A stretch of 64,000 nt of DNA from contig NZ_BAGN01000006.1 in assembly GCF_000308835.1 (NCBI RefSeq), forward strand, positions 96,933-160,932, in the 5' to 3' direction. The position numbers and the translations under genes were made by a program. The first letter of the stretch is position 1, and every line of letters begins with the position of its first letter. The stretch is from Nocardia vinacea NBRC 16497. Lineage in GTDB: Bacteria > Actinomycetota > Actinomycetes > Mycobacteriales > Mycobacteriaceae. This document shows, one piece after another, positions 35,431 to 44,190 of the stretch. The notes under the pieces were generated by a model, which was not told the origin of the DNA, ran no database searches, and saw nothing but the letters and a program-made list of their open reading frames with translations.

Positions 35431-36902
35431 TGGAGCTCCAGCCTTCTCGCCATATCGGACATGAAAACGCCTGTGGGATCGACACTTCGGCGGATCTTGA
35501 TCCACTCGTCGATCCGCGGGTACATCTGATGGAAGGTCTCCGCGGTGGTGCGCGAATCCTTCGCGGTGTACAGCCGCCCGCCGAACTCCATGACGCGGCG
35601 GTCCAGCTCGCTCACCAACTCGTTCAGCCCCGGCTTGATCGGGAAGTCGACGCAGATGTTCCAGCCCGGCATCGGGAAGCTCAGCGGTGCGGGATTACCC
35701 GGTCCGAACAGCTTGAAAACGTTCAGTGCCGAGTAGTGCCCGGAGGCCTGGATGTCGATGATGATCCGCTTGAACTCCTCGACCGCCTCGGTCGGCACCA
35801 CGAACTGGTACTGCAGGAAGCCGTTGGAACCGTAGCCGCGGTTCCACTCCGCGATCATGTCGAGCGGGTGGTAGAACTGCGTCAGATTCTGCACCTTGCC
35901 GGTGTAGTTGCCGCCCATGGCGTAGTACGCCTCGCCGATGGCCTGGAGGGTGAACTTGTTCATGGTCCAGTTCGGGAAGATATCGGGCACCGTCATCAGT
36001 TGCGGTGCATCGAACTTCAGCGGCTTCTTGCGCAGGCGCTTGGGTAGTTCGTCGACCTTGGCGAGGCGGCCGCGCGTGATGGTGGCCCGGCCGAGCTTCG
36101 GCAGCGGGCTGATCACGTCGAACCACGCGCTCGAGTAGGTGTAGTTCGCCTCGCTACCGTCGCTGTGCGCGGCGATGGTCTCGTCGAGCGTCGTGGTCTT
36201 CACGCCGTCGTTGAGGAAGTAGGCCGTCTCGGTGGGGGCCATCTCGATGGTCGCGCGCAGGATGATGCCGGTGAGTCCGTTGCCGCCGACGGTCGCCCAG
36301 AACAGCTTGGCATTGCGCTTCGGCGTGATGTGCTGCACCTGCCCGTCGGCGGTGAGCAGATCAATCGAGCGCACGTGGTTGCCGAAGCTGCCCTCGCTGT
36401 GATGGTTCTTACCGTGGATATCGGAGGCGATGGCGCCGCCGATCGTCACCTGACGGGTGCCGGGCAGCACCGGAACCCACAGCCCGAACGGCAGCGCGGC
36501 CTTCATGAGCTGGTCCAGGCTGACGCCGCCGTCCACATCGACGATCCGGGTGTCCCGGTCGATCCGGTGGATATTGTTCAGCGCCGTCATATCGACGACG
36601 AGGCCGCCCGCGTTCTGCGCGTGATCGCCATAGGAGCGGCCGAGCCCGCGCGCGATGATGCCGCGACGCAGGTGGGCCGGCTTGGAGTCGTTGTCCTCGG
36701 CGACCATGGCGACGGCCTTGGCGATCAGTTCGGGATCGCTCGTCGAGAGCACTTCGGAAGATGTTGGTGCGGTGCGACCCCACCCGGTCAATGCCTTGGT
36801 CCGCGTCGGCAGCGCGAAGGTGCCGTCGGTGACATTGCCGGAGTTACCGGTTGTGGTGGCGGTCGGAGCTTTCGTGGACATCGGCATAGAGGCTACATGC
36901 AT
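35427..36902 (-). CDS. dprE1: DprE1 decaprenylphosphoryl-beta-D-ribose 2'-oxidase
   Basis: FAD-dependent oxidase that makes the 2-keto intermediate in decaprenyl-phosphoryl-arabinose synthesis. 491 residues if the first ATG is used; in-frame ATGs at 36887 and 36881 are also possible and none has a strong ribosome binding site. FAD-binding region: [16 protein letters not shown] and [20 protein letters not shown]. Cys417 in [11 protein letters not shown] corresponds to Cys387 of M. tuberculosis, the residue attacked by benzothiazinones; the offset of 30 equals the length difference. First gene of the dprE1-dprE2 pair, divergent from a GtrA gene. Confidence 0.97.
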   Translation of the reverse strand: MHVASMPMSTKAPTATTTGNSGNVTDGTFALPTRTKALTGWGRTAPTSSEVLSTSDPELIAKAVAMVAEDNDSKPAHLRRGIIARGLGRSYGDHAQNAGGLVVDMTALNNIHRIDRDTRIVDVDGGVSLDQLMKAALPFGLWVPVLPGTRQVTIGGAIASDIHGKNHHSEGSFGNHVRSIDLLTADGQVQHITPKRNAKLFWATVGGNGLTGIILRATIEMAPTETAYFLNDGVKTTTLDETIAAHSDGSEANYTYSSAWFDVISPLPKLGRATITRGRLAKVDELPKRLRKKPLKFDAPQLMTVPDIFPNWTMNKFTLQAIGEAYYAMGGNYTGKVQNLTQFYHPLDMIAEWNRGYGSNGFLQYQFVVPTEAVEEFKRIIIDIQASGHYSALNVFKLFGPGNPAPLSFPMPGWNICVDFPIKPGLNELVSELDRRVMEFGGRLYTAKDSRTTAETFHQMYPRIDEWIKIRRSVDPTGVFMSDMARRLELQ

Positions 36903-37032
36903 GAGCGGATATGCGGTCGGCGTCGCCGTACTCCCCAGTATGTGAGGTCGGACATCGGTTCCATCTCGCCGGACAAACGTCCAATGGTGCTGGAGTGCGC
37001 GTGTCCCGCGTCACCCCGTTACGCTCGTCGAC

Positions 37033-37614
37033 GTGCAAGCCGAACCCCACCTGCCGCTCCCGGCCGAACTGCCGCTGGTCGACGAGCCGGCCGGCGTGAC
37101 CGACGGGCCCGAAGGCGGTAGCCCTGGACAAGCGCAGTCGGCCGAAGGCCGCCCGTTGAGGGTGGCGGTGGGCGACGGGCGGGCCCACGAAGGGACCCGG
37201 GAGCGCCGAATCGAATCCAGCACCGATGTCGACCTGAAGACCCAGATCGTCCGCTTCACCCTCACCGGCGGCCTGTCAGCAATCGTCGACTACGGGATCT
37301 ACAGCTTTCTGCTGAACCTCATCGGCCTGCCGGTCAGCGTCGCCAAATCGATCAGCTTCATCGCGGGCACCACCACCGCCTACCTGATCAATCGCCGCTG
37401 GACCTTCCAGGCGCCTCCGAGCCGCGCGCGCTTCATCGCCGTCGTGGTCCTCTATGCCGTCACCTTCGCCGTCCAGGTCGGCATCAATGCCGTGCTCTAC
37501 GCCACGCTTCCCGGTGACTGGTGGCGCCAGCCGCTGGCCTTCGTCATCGCCCAGGGCACCGCCACAGTCATCAACTTCGTCGTGCAACGCCTGGTCATCT
37601 TCAAACTCCGCTAG
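37033..37614 (+). CDS. GtrA-family membrane protein (Rv3789-like)
   Basis: Small membrane protein of 193 residues: an N-terminal soluble region of about 70 residues rich in Pro, Gly and charged residues, then four hydrophobic segments of the GtrA fold (FTLTGGLSAIVDYGIYSFLL ... AYLINRRWTF ... VNFVVQRLVIFKLR-like end). Rv3789, next to dprE1 in M. tuberculosis, is a GtrA protein linked to decaprenyl-phosphoryl-arabinose supply or AftA function. Here it is divergent from dprE1 across a 130-base gap, so gene association is kept but orientation is not. GTG start is used; a later start would drop the soluble part. Confidence 0.88.
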   Translation: MQAEPHLPLPAELPLVDEPAGVTDGPEGGSPGQAQSAEGRPLRVAVGDGRAHEGTRERRIESSTDVDLKTQIVRFTLTGGLSAIVDYGIYSFLLNLIGLPVSVAKSISFIAGTTTAYLINRRWTFQAPPSRARFIAVVVLYAVTFAVQVGINAVLYATLPGDWWRQPLAFVIAQGTATVINFVVQRLVIFKLR

Positions 37615-37712
37615 CCCCTGCCACCCCATCGAGCTGGCTCGGGCTTATCGAGCGGAGTCGAATGGTTGCGCCGAGCCGCACCATCCTCGACCGCAGACGA
37701 ACCGTCGGCAAA

Positions 37713-38330
37713 TTACCGCGGCACCAAGTCGACTCGCGCCGCCTTGGCGCCGAAGTAATCGCCGCCCTTGGCGCGGACGTTGTCGGTGCCCCACTCCCGC
37801 TGCTCGCGCGCCGCGGGGACCAGATGTGGGATGTGTTTGCGGCAGTGGATGTAGGCCTCTTCCACATCGACCACCACCCAGTGCTGTGCGGCTCGCCCCT
37901 TGACGTTCTCGGGTAGTTCCGGGACGTTGTGGCGCAGCGCGGTGTCGTCCACGATCCGTGCCGAACCGTTGATGTGCAATCCGATCAAATCCTGGACGAA
38001 ATCGATTAGCAGGATGCCTACATGCGGGTTCTCCAGGATGTTGCCGAGGCTGGCCTGCACGCCGTTGCCGCGGTATTCCGGATAGGCAAGAGTGCGTTCG
38101 TCGATCACATGCAGAAAGCCGGGCAGGCCCGCACGAAAGCTTGCGTCACATTCGCCGTGTTTGTCCGCGGTGGCGATGAACGCCATATCCATCCTGGCGA
38201 TGAATTCGATCATCGTCGGGTTCAGCTGATCGAGTACTTGATCTTGGTAGAAGCGTTCGGCGCGGTCCCGCGTACCGTACCTGTCCTGTAGTTCGTGCTC
38301 ACCGTCACTGCCACAACGTGTACCGGGCAT
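37713..38330 (-). CDS. Pyridoxamine 5'-phosphate oxidase-family flavoprotein
   Basis: 205 residues of the split beta-barrel FMN-binding type. RMDMAFIATADKHGECDASF and GNILENPHVGILLIDF are the usual strands contacting FMN; GLHINGSARIVDD and YIHCRKHIPHLVPA follow. The ATG at 38330 has GAGGGGG upstream; the frame runs on further upstream without family similarity. The substrate is unknown. It is transcribed away from the molybdopterin oxidoreductase gene's end. Confidence 0.88.
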   Translation of the reverse strand: MPGTRCGSDGEHELQDRYGTRDRAERFYQDQVLDQLNPTMIEFIARMDMAFIATADKHGECDASFRAGLPGFLHVIDERTLAYPEYRGNGVQASLGNILENPHVGILLIDFVQDLIGLHINGSARIVDDTALRHNVPELPENVKGRAAQHWVVVDVEEAYIHCRKHIPHLVPAAREQREWGTDNVRAKGGDYFGAKAARVDLVPR

Positions 38331-38544
38331 TGCGCCCCCTCTGGTAGCTGGAATCCGGCACACCGCAACGGGTTCGACGCTGAGCCCGCGACTAAACCGA
38401 AATCCTGTCCATTTTAGTCTGGCAACACAGCAAAATCCATGTTGAGAATGCACTGAATCTTTAGTTAGCACAAGGGTTTCCAGAAAATAGCTACAATCCG
38501 ACCGGCCGGAATTTTTCTGCGCGGCTGGTCGGATCGAGCACAAC

Positions 38545-40782
38545 TCAGGCGGGCGTCAAAGTCACCGGAACGCCATTGAAGACCGCATTTCCGGACGGCA
38601 CATCCACCACCGAATCATCGGTCAGCACATTGGCATTCACCCCGGCATGCGCCCGGGCCACCGTCTGTGTGCTGTCGGTATGTCCCCAGCCGTGCGGCAA
38701 GCTGACCACCCCGGGCATGATCGCCTCGGTCGGCTCCAGCGGTACCGTCAGCGTCCCCGCGGCGGACTTCACCACGGCGGTATCGCCGAGCCCCAACCGC
38801 GCCACATCCGCCGGATTGATATGCAGCGTGCAGGTATTCGACCCGCTGACCAGCATCGGGATATTGTGCATCCAACTGTTGTTGGATCGCAGTTGACGCC
38901 GCCCGATCAACACCACATCCGGCGCGGCATCGGCGAGCCGGGCCCGCATCCGCGCGACATCGTCGAGCAGCGGCTGCGGCGCCAACTCCACCTGCCTGGA
39001 TGCCGTCCGAAGCACGCCGGGCAGGCGCGGCTGCAAAGGTCCGAGATCGACACCGTGTGGATTGTCCAGCAGCACCTGCAGATTCAGCGTGCCGTATTGC
39101 TCTCGGCGCTCTTCGTGGTCACGCATACCGCCTGCGGGTCCGTCGCTCGCGGCGGCATTCCACTCGCCATAGGGTCCGAGCCGCAGCATCAGGTCGATGC
39201 GCTGCTCGGTGCTGTTGGACCCGATGAGTTCGGGCCGCCGCTCCGGTATGCCCGCCTTGTGCAGCATGCCCGCGATGATCAGCTCATCGACGCCGTTCAG
39301 CGCCTCCGGCCCGGCGGGCTGCCCGGTCAGTGCGGCCCCGAGCCTGGCCAGGATCTCCGATTCCGAAGGCCGATCGCCGAGCGGGACCAGCGGCCGCGAG
39401 TACCGCGCGTAATTGCGAACCGCGAACTGCAGCAATGCGAAGTCGTAGTGCGGCGACTGTGTAGAGCGCGGCGGCGGCAGGATCACATCCGCATGCCGGG
39501 TGGTCTCGTTCAGATACCGGTCCACGCTGACCATGAAGTCCAATTGCGCGAACGCCGTATCCAACCGGACCCCGCTCGGCGCGGACAGCACCGGATTACC
39601 CGCGACGGTTACCAGCACGCGCACCTGTCCCACGCCCGGTGTGGTGATCTCATCGGCCAGGGTCGCCACCGGCAGTTCACCCATCGCCTCGGGCAGGCCG
39701 CGCACCCGGCTGGCCCAGCGCCCGGTGCGGAACGGCTTGGTGCGCGGGATACCGCCCGCCGCCGCATTGGCGAACATGGCGCCGCCGGGTGAGTCGAGGT
39801 TGCCGGTCAGCACGTTGATCACCTCGACCAACCACTGTGTCAGCGTGCCGAATTCGGCTGTGCAGGTGCCGATTCGCGCATATACCGCCGCGGTCGGCGC
39901 GGCCGCCAACTCCTGTGCGATCCGGATAATCGTCTCGGCGGGAATTCCGGTCCGTTCCGAAACGACCTCGGGCGGGAAATCCGCCGCGGCCGTACGCACT
40001 TCGTCCAGGCCCGCGACATCCAGGCAGATATCGGTCAAACCTTGTTCGAACAACGTGTGCACGATCCCGAACAACAGATAAGCATCGCTACCCGGCCGGA
40101 TGAACAGATGCTCATCGGCAAGCTTCGCGGTCCGCGTTTCCCGCGGATCGACCACGACGAATTTCCCGCCGCGCTTGCGCAGTGCCTTCAACCGGCCCGG
40201 GAAATCCGGTGCGGTGCACAGCGATCCGTTCGACTCCAGCGGATTCGCGCCGAGCATCAGCAGATAATCGGTGCGATCCAGATCCGGCACCGGCACGGTG
40301 AGTGGATCACCGAACATCAACCCGCTCGCCACCTGCTTGGGCATTTGATCGGCGGTACTCGCCGAAAACAGATTCTTGGTGCCGAGTGCCCGGATCAGCA
40401 CCGGCAGATACAGCGCCCCCGCCACGGTATGTGCGTTCGGATTGCCGAGATACAGCGCCGCCGCCTGATTTCCGTGCTCGGCCACGATCGCCGGGAACCG
40501 TGCGGCGATGAGCTCGAATGCCTCGGTCCAGGACGCGGTGCGCCAGGTATCGGTGGCCCGGTCCCGGATCATCGGTTCGGTCAGCCGGTCCGGATCTTCG
40601 TCGAGATGTCCGAAGCTGGCCCCCTTGGGGCAGATGAACCCCTTGCTGAACGGATCCTGTCGATCCCCGCGAACCGAGGTCACATGGTCGTTCGAGTCGA
40701 GTGTGATCTCGAGTCCGCAGACCGCCTCGCACAGTGGGCAGGTCCGCAACAGCGTCCGGGAGTCATCAGTGAGCTGGGCCAT
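38545..40782 (-). CDS. Molybdopterin-dependent oxidoreductase with 4Fe-4S site
   Basis: 745 residues, like formate dehydrogenase/nitrate reductase catalytic subunits. N-terminal cluster motif CPLCEAVC with the fourth Cys in GFICPKG; molybdopterin guanine dinucleotide-binding segments YLGNPNAHTVAG, LLMLGANPLESNG and VVVDPRETRTAKLAD; C-terminal dinucleotide-binding domain with LHINPADVARLGLGDTAVV and PHGWGH. No Tat signal peptide, so cytoplasmic. ATG at 40782 has GGGGGTT directly upstream and is preferred over ATGs at 40791/40794. No partner subunit is adjacent. Substrate not deducible. Confidence 0.92.
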   Translation of the reverse strand: MAQLTDDSRTLLRTCPLCEAVCGLEITLDSNDHVTSVRGDRQDPFSKGFICPKGASFGHLDEDPDRLTEPMIRDRATDTWRTASWTEAFELIAARFPAIVAEHGNQAAALYLGNPNAHTVAGALYLPVLIRALGTKNLFSASTADQMPKQVASGLMFGDPLTVPVPDLDRTDYLLMLGANPLESNGSLCTAPDFPGRLKALRKRGGKFVVVDPRETRTAKLADEHLFIRPGSDAYLLFGIVHTLFEQGLTDICLDVAGLDEVRTAAADFPPEVVSERTGIPAETIIRIAQELAAAPTAAVYARIGTCTAEFGTLTQWLVEVINVLTGNLDSPGGAMFANAAAGGIPRTKPFRTGRWASRVRGLPEAMGELPVATLADEITTPGVGQVRVLVTVAGNPVLSAPSGVRLDTAFAQLDFMVSVDRYLNETTRHADVILPPPRSTQSPHYDFALLQFAVRNYARYSRPLVPLGDRPSESEILARLGAALTGQPAGPEALNGVDELIIAGMLHKAGIPERRPELIGSNSTEQRIDLMLRLGPYGEWNAAASDGPAGGMRDHEERREQYGTLNLQVLLDNPHGVDLGPLQPRLPGVLRTASRQVELAPQPLLDDVARMRARLADAAPDVVLIGRRQLRSNNSWMHNIPMLVSGSNTCTLHINPADVARLGLGDTAVVKSAAGTLTVPLEPTEAIMPGVVSLPHGWGHTDSTQTVARAHAGVNANVLTDDSVVDVPSGNAVFNGVPVTLTPA

Positions 40783-40829
40783 AACCCCCATCATCGCGCG
40801 CGATGGATCTCCGCGCATGAGGAACAAGA

Positions 40830-40864
40830 ATGACCGGTATCCAGGGATAGCGGATACCGGTCAT
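40830..40864 (-). terminator. Perfect palindrome: terminator or operator
   Basis: ATGACCGGTATCC and GGATACCGGTCAT are 13-base perfect arms with a 9-nt centre. It lies after the hypothetical gene at 40911 (- strand), where it could terminate, and 48 bases before the molybdopterin oxidoreductase start, where it could be an operator. The T content on the exit side is low. Confidence 0.5.
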
Positions 40865-40910
40865 CGTTGGGTCAGGGCAGTGCGGACCCCGCCCGGTCGA
40901 ATACTTCTGG

Positions 40911-41390
40911 TCAGCAGGCGACGGTGCTGACGGTCGCGCGACGCGAAAGCGCCGAGCGAACCGCCGCGCCGATCGCGACTACCGGCGGGATCCAGCGGGC
41001 CTCGCCGGGAGCCACGCCCCAGCAAGCCTCGCCGGTGGTGAGCTGGGTGGGGGGCAGCGGGATGCCGTCGCCGTCGGTGTAGACGGTGGCGCCCGCCTCA
41101 CGCAGTGCCTCCAGCGCCATCGCGGCCTTGCGCAGGCCGGTGACCAAGTGGATCTCGCGACGCTCGACGCCCGGAATCTCGATAACCGGACCGGTCAGGT
41201 TGTTCGCGCGCAGGAACCGGCGAACCTCGCCGGCCAGCTCACCGCTGATCTCGATACCCGACAGATCCTCGTCCGTGATCAGGCAGATTCCGTTGGTCGT
41301 TTCAGCGATCGTCCACCCGCGCTGGATGTAGTCCTGCGCCGCGGCAGTCATCTCTGCCGCCGATGCGGAAGTCGGAAACGTGGTGCGCAC
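40911..41390 (-). CDS. Conserved-looking hypothetical protein (159 aa)
   Basis: GTG start at 41390 with GGAGAAAG upstream. The protein is soluble and mixed alpha/beta: a helical start (AAEMTAAAQDYIQRGWTI), strands with GICLITDEDLSGIEI, then VERREIHLVTGLRKAAMALEAL and TGEACWGVAPGEARWIPP, ending in a hydrophobic helix. The opening GWTI with a compact acidic strand weakly recalls primase-polymerase-like hypothetical proteins found near XRE/DUF5753 regulators in actinobacteria, but this is not strong enough to name a family. Confidence 0.75.
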   Translation of the reverse strand: MRTTFPTSASAAEMTAAAQDYIQRGWTIAETTNGICLITDEDLSGIEISGELAGEVRRFLRANNLTGPVIEIPGVERREIHLVTGLRKAAMALEALREAGATVYTDGDGIPLPPTQLTTGEACWGVAPGEARWIPPVVAIGAAVRSALSRRATVSTVAC

Positions 41391-41655
41391 TGTCTTTCTC
41401 CATTCCCCGATAGATCTGGGTCCTGCATACGTGGGTGGTATCGGGGCGGGGTGGGGTGGGCGTTACGGGTTGTACAAAAGATCTTGGTGACTGTCGGGTT
41501 CGTCTCACCCGGTAGTGATCGGCTATCACCGAGACACCCCATTTGATGGGCCGTGCCGATGTCTCCGGGATCGGCCGCCGGGGTCATGGCGGGCGCACCT
41601 GTTGTGTGAACCCACTCCTATTGGCCGGGCGTCGAATTGGGGGAAGGATCGCAAT

Positions 41656-42285
41656 ATGAGTGAGCATCGCGGTGGCGATTCGACGGGGAGCGGTCGAGTG
41701 ACGGGTGGGCGCGCGGCATCACGAAGCGATTCGACCGGCGGGGCCGACGACGCCAATAGTGTCGGCGCACCGGATTCGGCGGAGTTCGAAACCGAATCAC
41801 GCTGGATCGCCTGGAAAGAGACCGCGTCCAAACGGTTCTCGCGCACCACTGAGCCCGAACCGGCCGAACCCTTCGAAAGTCCCCGTGCCTGGACCGCCGA
41901 TGCCGCCCGCGGTCTGCTGGATGTGCAGTTCCACCGTCCGGCGACCAGGACGCTACTGCCCCTTGCCTACATGCTCGGCCTGGCCTTCGCGATCGGCATC
42001 CCGATCGCACTGACGGTGCTGATGTGGCAGGTCTCCGCAGTGCTCGGCGTGCTGGCGGCCTTGATCGCGATACCGCTCGGCCTGACCATCGCGGCCGTCG
42101 TACGCCTGCTGCTCGAATTCCTGGAGAACGCGTCCAAGCTGGCCACCAAGGTCGAGCACATCGCCGATCTCGCCGACGATCTGTTCCAGGCGCTCTCCGA
42201 TGTCGCCGAGCCGGTCAACCAGCTCTCCGAAGACGTTCGCGCTGTGCAGTTCTGGCGTTTCCGCAAGCGCGGAGCACGCAAGTAG
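41656..42285 (+). CDS. DUF4282-type membrane protein
   Basis: 209 residues. The N-terminal ~90 residues are hydrophilic and Ser/Gly/Glu-rich, then LLDVQFHRPATRTLLPLAY and two hydrophobic segments (residues about 115-165), then a C-terminal helix with regularly spaced Leu and acids (HIADLADDLFQALSDVAEPV) suited to a coiled coil. This layout is that of DUF4282 proteins of unknown function. The ATG at 41656 has GGAAGGA upstream. Neighbour of the XRE/DUF5753 gene on the same strand. Confidence 0.8.
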   Translation: MSEHRGGDSTGSGRVTGGRAASRSDSTGGADDANSVGAPDSAEFETESRWIAWKETASKRFSRTTEPEPAEPFESPRAWTADAARGLLDVQFHRPATRTLLPLAYMLGLAFAIGIPIALTVLMWQVSAVLGVLAALIAIPLGLTIAAVVRLLLEFLENASKLATKVEHIADLADDLFQALSDVAEPVNQLSEDVRAVQFWRFRKRGARK

Positions 42286-42424
42286 AACCGGGCTGAATTG
42301 CCGGATCATCGCCTGCGGGAACCTGTTCGTCGCTGTTGCGCCCTTGGCCTGCGTGCGACACCGATCGTGACCTGTGTCGGATTTACTGTGAAACAATGCT
42401 GTTCGGATATCGCGAGGGGGAAGC

Positions 42425-43300
42425 ATGGCTTTACCGCAGGGCACAACCGGATCGACCATGCCGCGCAGGCAGCTCGGCCGACATCTGCGTGATCTGCGCA
42501 ATCGGGCCAGGATGACCACACGGATGGCGGCCCAGCAGCTCGAATGGTCCGAAGCCAAGATCTGGCGGATCGAAACCGGGCAGACCTCCTTGCGCAGCCT
42601 GGACGTCGAGGCCATGTGCAAGATCTACGGTGCGCCGACCGATCTCGTCGAACCGCTGACCGCGCTGGCCAAGGAGACCAAGGCCAGGGGATGGTGGACC
42701 GGCTACAGCGATGTGATCGCCGAGGGTTTCGAGGTGTACATCGGTCTCGAGGAGGCCGCGCGTGCCATGGCCACCTATGAGAACGAGCTGATCCCCGGAC
42801 TGCTGCAGACCGAGGCATATACCCGCGCGCTGCTGAAGTCCGCGCGTCCGGATGCGTCGGATACCGAAATCGAACGTCGGGTGCAGCTGCGCATCGCCAG
42901 GCAGGCGTTGCTCACGCGCAAGGATTCGCCGCTGCATCTGGATGTGGTGATCAGCGAATCGGTGCTGTGGCGGCGGGTCGGCGGTGCCGAGGTGACCATC
43001 GAACAGCTCGCGCACCTGCGGCGCATGTGCGACCTGCCGAATGTGCGAATCCAGTTGGTGCCCACGGATTCCGGCTATCACGACGGCATGGATTCGGGCC
43101 CGTTCGTCCTACTCGAATTCGCCGATACAGCGCAGATGGAGCTGCGGGAGCCACCGGTGGTCTATGTCGAGGCGTTCACCGGTCCGGTGTACCTGGACAA
43201 GGATCACGAAATCGAGCGCTACCGAAAGGCTTTCGCGAACATCAAGTCGGTCGCCGCGGATGCGCGCACCGGTATCGCGGAAGCGCGCGACGGTATTTGA
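42425..43300 (+). CDS. XRE-family regulator with DUF5753
   Basis: 291 residues. N-terminal helix-turn-helix (LGRHLRDLRNRARMTTRMAA ... SEAKIWRIETGQTSLRSLDV) and a C-terminal DUF5753 domain (ENELIPGLLQTEAYTRALL ... VRIQLVPTDSGYHDGMDSGP ... IERYRKAF). These are abundant in Nocardia and Streptomyces, usually beside a small DUF397 gene. No DUF397 gene is present here. Targets are unknown. Confidence 0.93.
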   Translation: MALPQGTTGSTMPRRQLGRHLRDLRNRARMTTRMAAQQLEWSEAKIWRIETGQTSLRSLDVEAMCKIYGAPTDLVEPLTALAKETKARGWWTGYSDVIAEGFEVYIGLEEAARAMATYENELIPGLLQTEAYTRALLKSARPDASDTEIERRVQLRIARQALLTRKDSPLHLDVVISESVLWRRVGGAEVTIEQLAHLRRMCDLPNVRIQLVPTDSGYHDGMDSGPFVLLEFADTAQMELREPPVVYVEAFTGPVYLDKDHEIERYRKAFANIKSVAADARTGIAEARDGI

Positions 43301-43302
43301 TG

Positions 43303-43321
43303 GCCGCGCCTTCGGCGCGGC
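43303..43321 (+). terminator. Terminator after the XRE gene
   Basis: GCCGCGCC and GGCGCGGC form an 8-base perfect stem around TTC, two bases after the stop codon. No T tract. Confidence 0.5.
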
Positions 43322-43322
43322 G

Positions 43323-43417
43323 TGTTCGCGGCCCCCTGTGTCTCGCGTCCGAGCCGTCGAGACTCGCGCCTGCGGCGCATGCGCTTCGACGGCTCGGACG
43401 CGAGACGGGCCGCGAAC
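43323..43417. repeat. Long inverted repeat between convergent genes
   Basis: CTCGCGTCCGAGCCGTCGA (43342-43360) is matched perfectly by its complement at 43386-43404; beyond short bulges the arms continue as GTTCGCGGCC (43323-43332) and GGCCGCGAAC (43408-43417). A hairpin of about 29 paired bases with a 25-nt loop can form. Its right edge is also the start of the tandem duplication at 43398. Confidence 0.8.
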
Positions 43418-43685
43418 GGTCGCTCGTAAGACTCGCTTCGTTGTGGCTGGGAAGGGCTTGGATCCTTGCTGCTTCAGCACTGTCTGGTGGTTACCCGGGG
43501 CCGCTCGAGTACCTCGCGATGCGTTGGGAGCGCTGACTCGGGCGCGAGATGGGCCGCGAACGGTCGCTCGTAAGACTCGCTTCGTTGTGGCTGGGGAGGG
43601 CTTGGATCTTTACTGCTTCAGCACTTCTGCTGACTACCCCAGGTTCGCTCGAGGACCTCGCGATGCGTCGGGAGCGCCGACTCGT
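43398..43685 (-). repeat. 144-bp tandem duplication including the marR 3' end
   Basis: Two direct copies, 43398-43541 and 43542-43685, share GGGCCGCGAACGGTCGCTCG, TAAGACTCGCTTCGTTGTGG, TGCTTCAGCACT and CTCGCGATGCGT. The right copy contains the last ~66 bases of the marR gene; the left copy is a duplicated tail of that gene plus downstream DNA, with no start. Confidence 0.85.
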
Positions 43686-44040
43686 GAACCTCGCGACCCT
43701 TCTCGGTCAGGCAGACGAAGATCGCGCGCCGATCCTCGGCGCACATACTGCGCGAAACCAGTCCGTCGCGCTCCAGCCGCGCCACCGCGCGCGAGAGTGC
43801 GCTCTGGCTCAGGTAGATGTCGTTGGCCAGATCGCTCATCCGATAGTCGCCGCAGGCGGCGTCGACCAGCCGGTCCAGCGTCTCGAATTCGCTCAGGCCG
43901 ATATCGTGCTTGCCCTGCAGCTCCTTCTCGAGCGCACAGCTCACGGCGGCGTGCCGGTCGAGCAGCTCACGCCACTCGGCGACCAACCCGGTGGGCGCCA
44001 CATCGCGCTCCATGGATTCCGTTGTCGATGGCTTCGACAT
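43618..44040 (-). CDS. MarR-family transcriptional regulator
   Basis: 140 residues with a MarR winged helix: GLSEFETLDRLVDAACGDYRMSDLANDI, the recognition helix SQSALSRAVARLERDGLVSR, and the wing with the conserved DRRA motif (CAEDRRAIFVCLTEKG). It is likely a dimeric repressor of its own promoter through the palindrome at 44072, which lies 32 bases before the start codon. Such regulators usually control a divergent efflux or detoxification gene, but the DNA beyond the operator holds only a transposon-type tnpB gene. The 3' end is part of a 144-bp tandem duplication. Confidence 0.92.
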   Translation of the reverse strand: MSKPSTTESMERDVAPTGLVAEWRELLDRHAAVSCALEKELQGKHDIGLSEFETLDRLVDAACGDYRMSDLANDIYLSQSALSRAVARLERDGLVSRSMCAEDRRAIFVCLTEKGREVHESALPTHREVLERTWGSQQKC

Positions 44041-44071
44041 GACCGTATCCTAGTGCCCCACGCCAGTAAAT

Positions 44072-44109
44072 GCAAGTGCATTAAATGTTTTAGCATTTAA
44101 TGCACTTGC
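44072..44109. promoter_or_regulatory. MarR-type operator, 16-base perfect palindrome arms
   Basis: GCAAGTGCATTAAATG and CATTTAATGCACTTGC flank TTTTAG. The AT-rich core stands out in high-GC DNA and its position just upstream of marR marks it as the likely autorepression site. TTGCA/TGCAA-rich arms match the general style of MarR operators. Confidence 0.8.
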
Positions 44110-44190
44110 GTGTAGCCCTCATGACTTCTGCAGCAACCGTTACCGATGGGCGTGCGTAGGCTGCACGTTCGTCGGCAGTCGTGTGATTGC

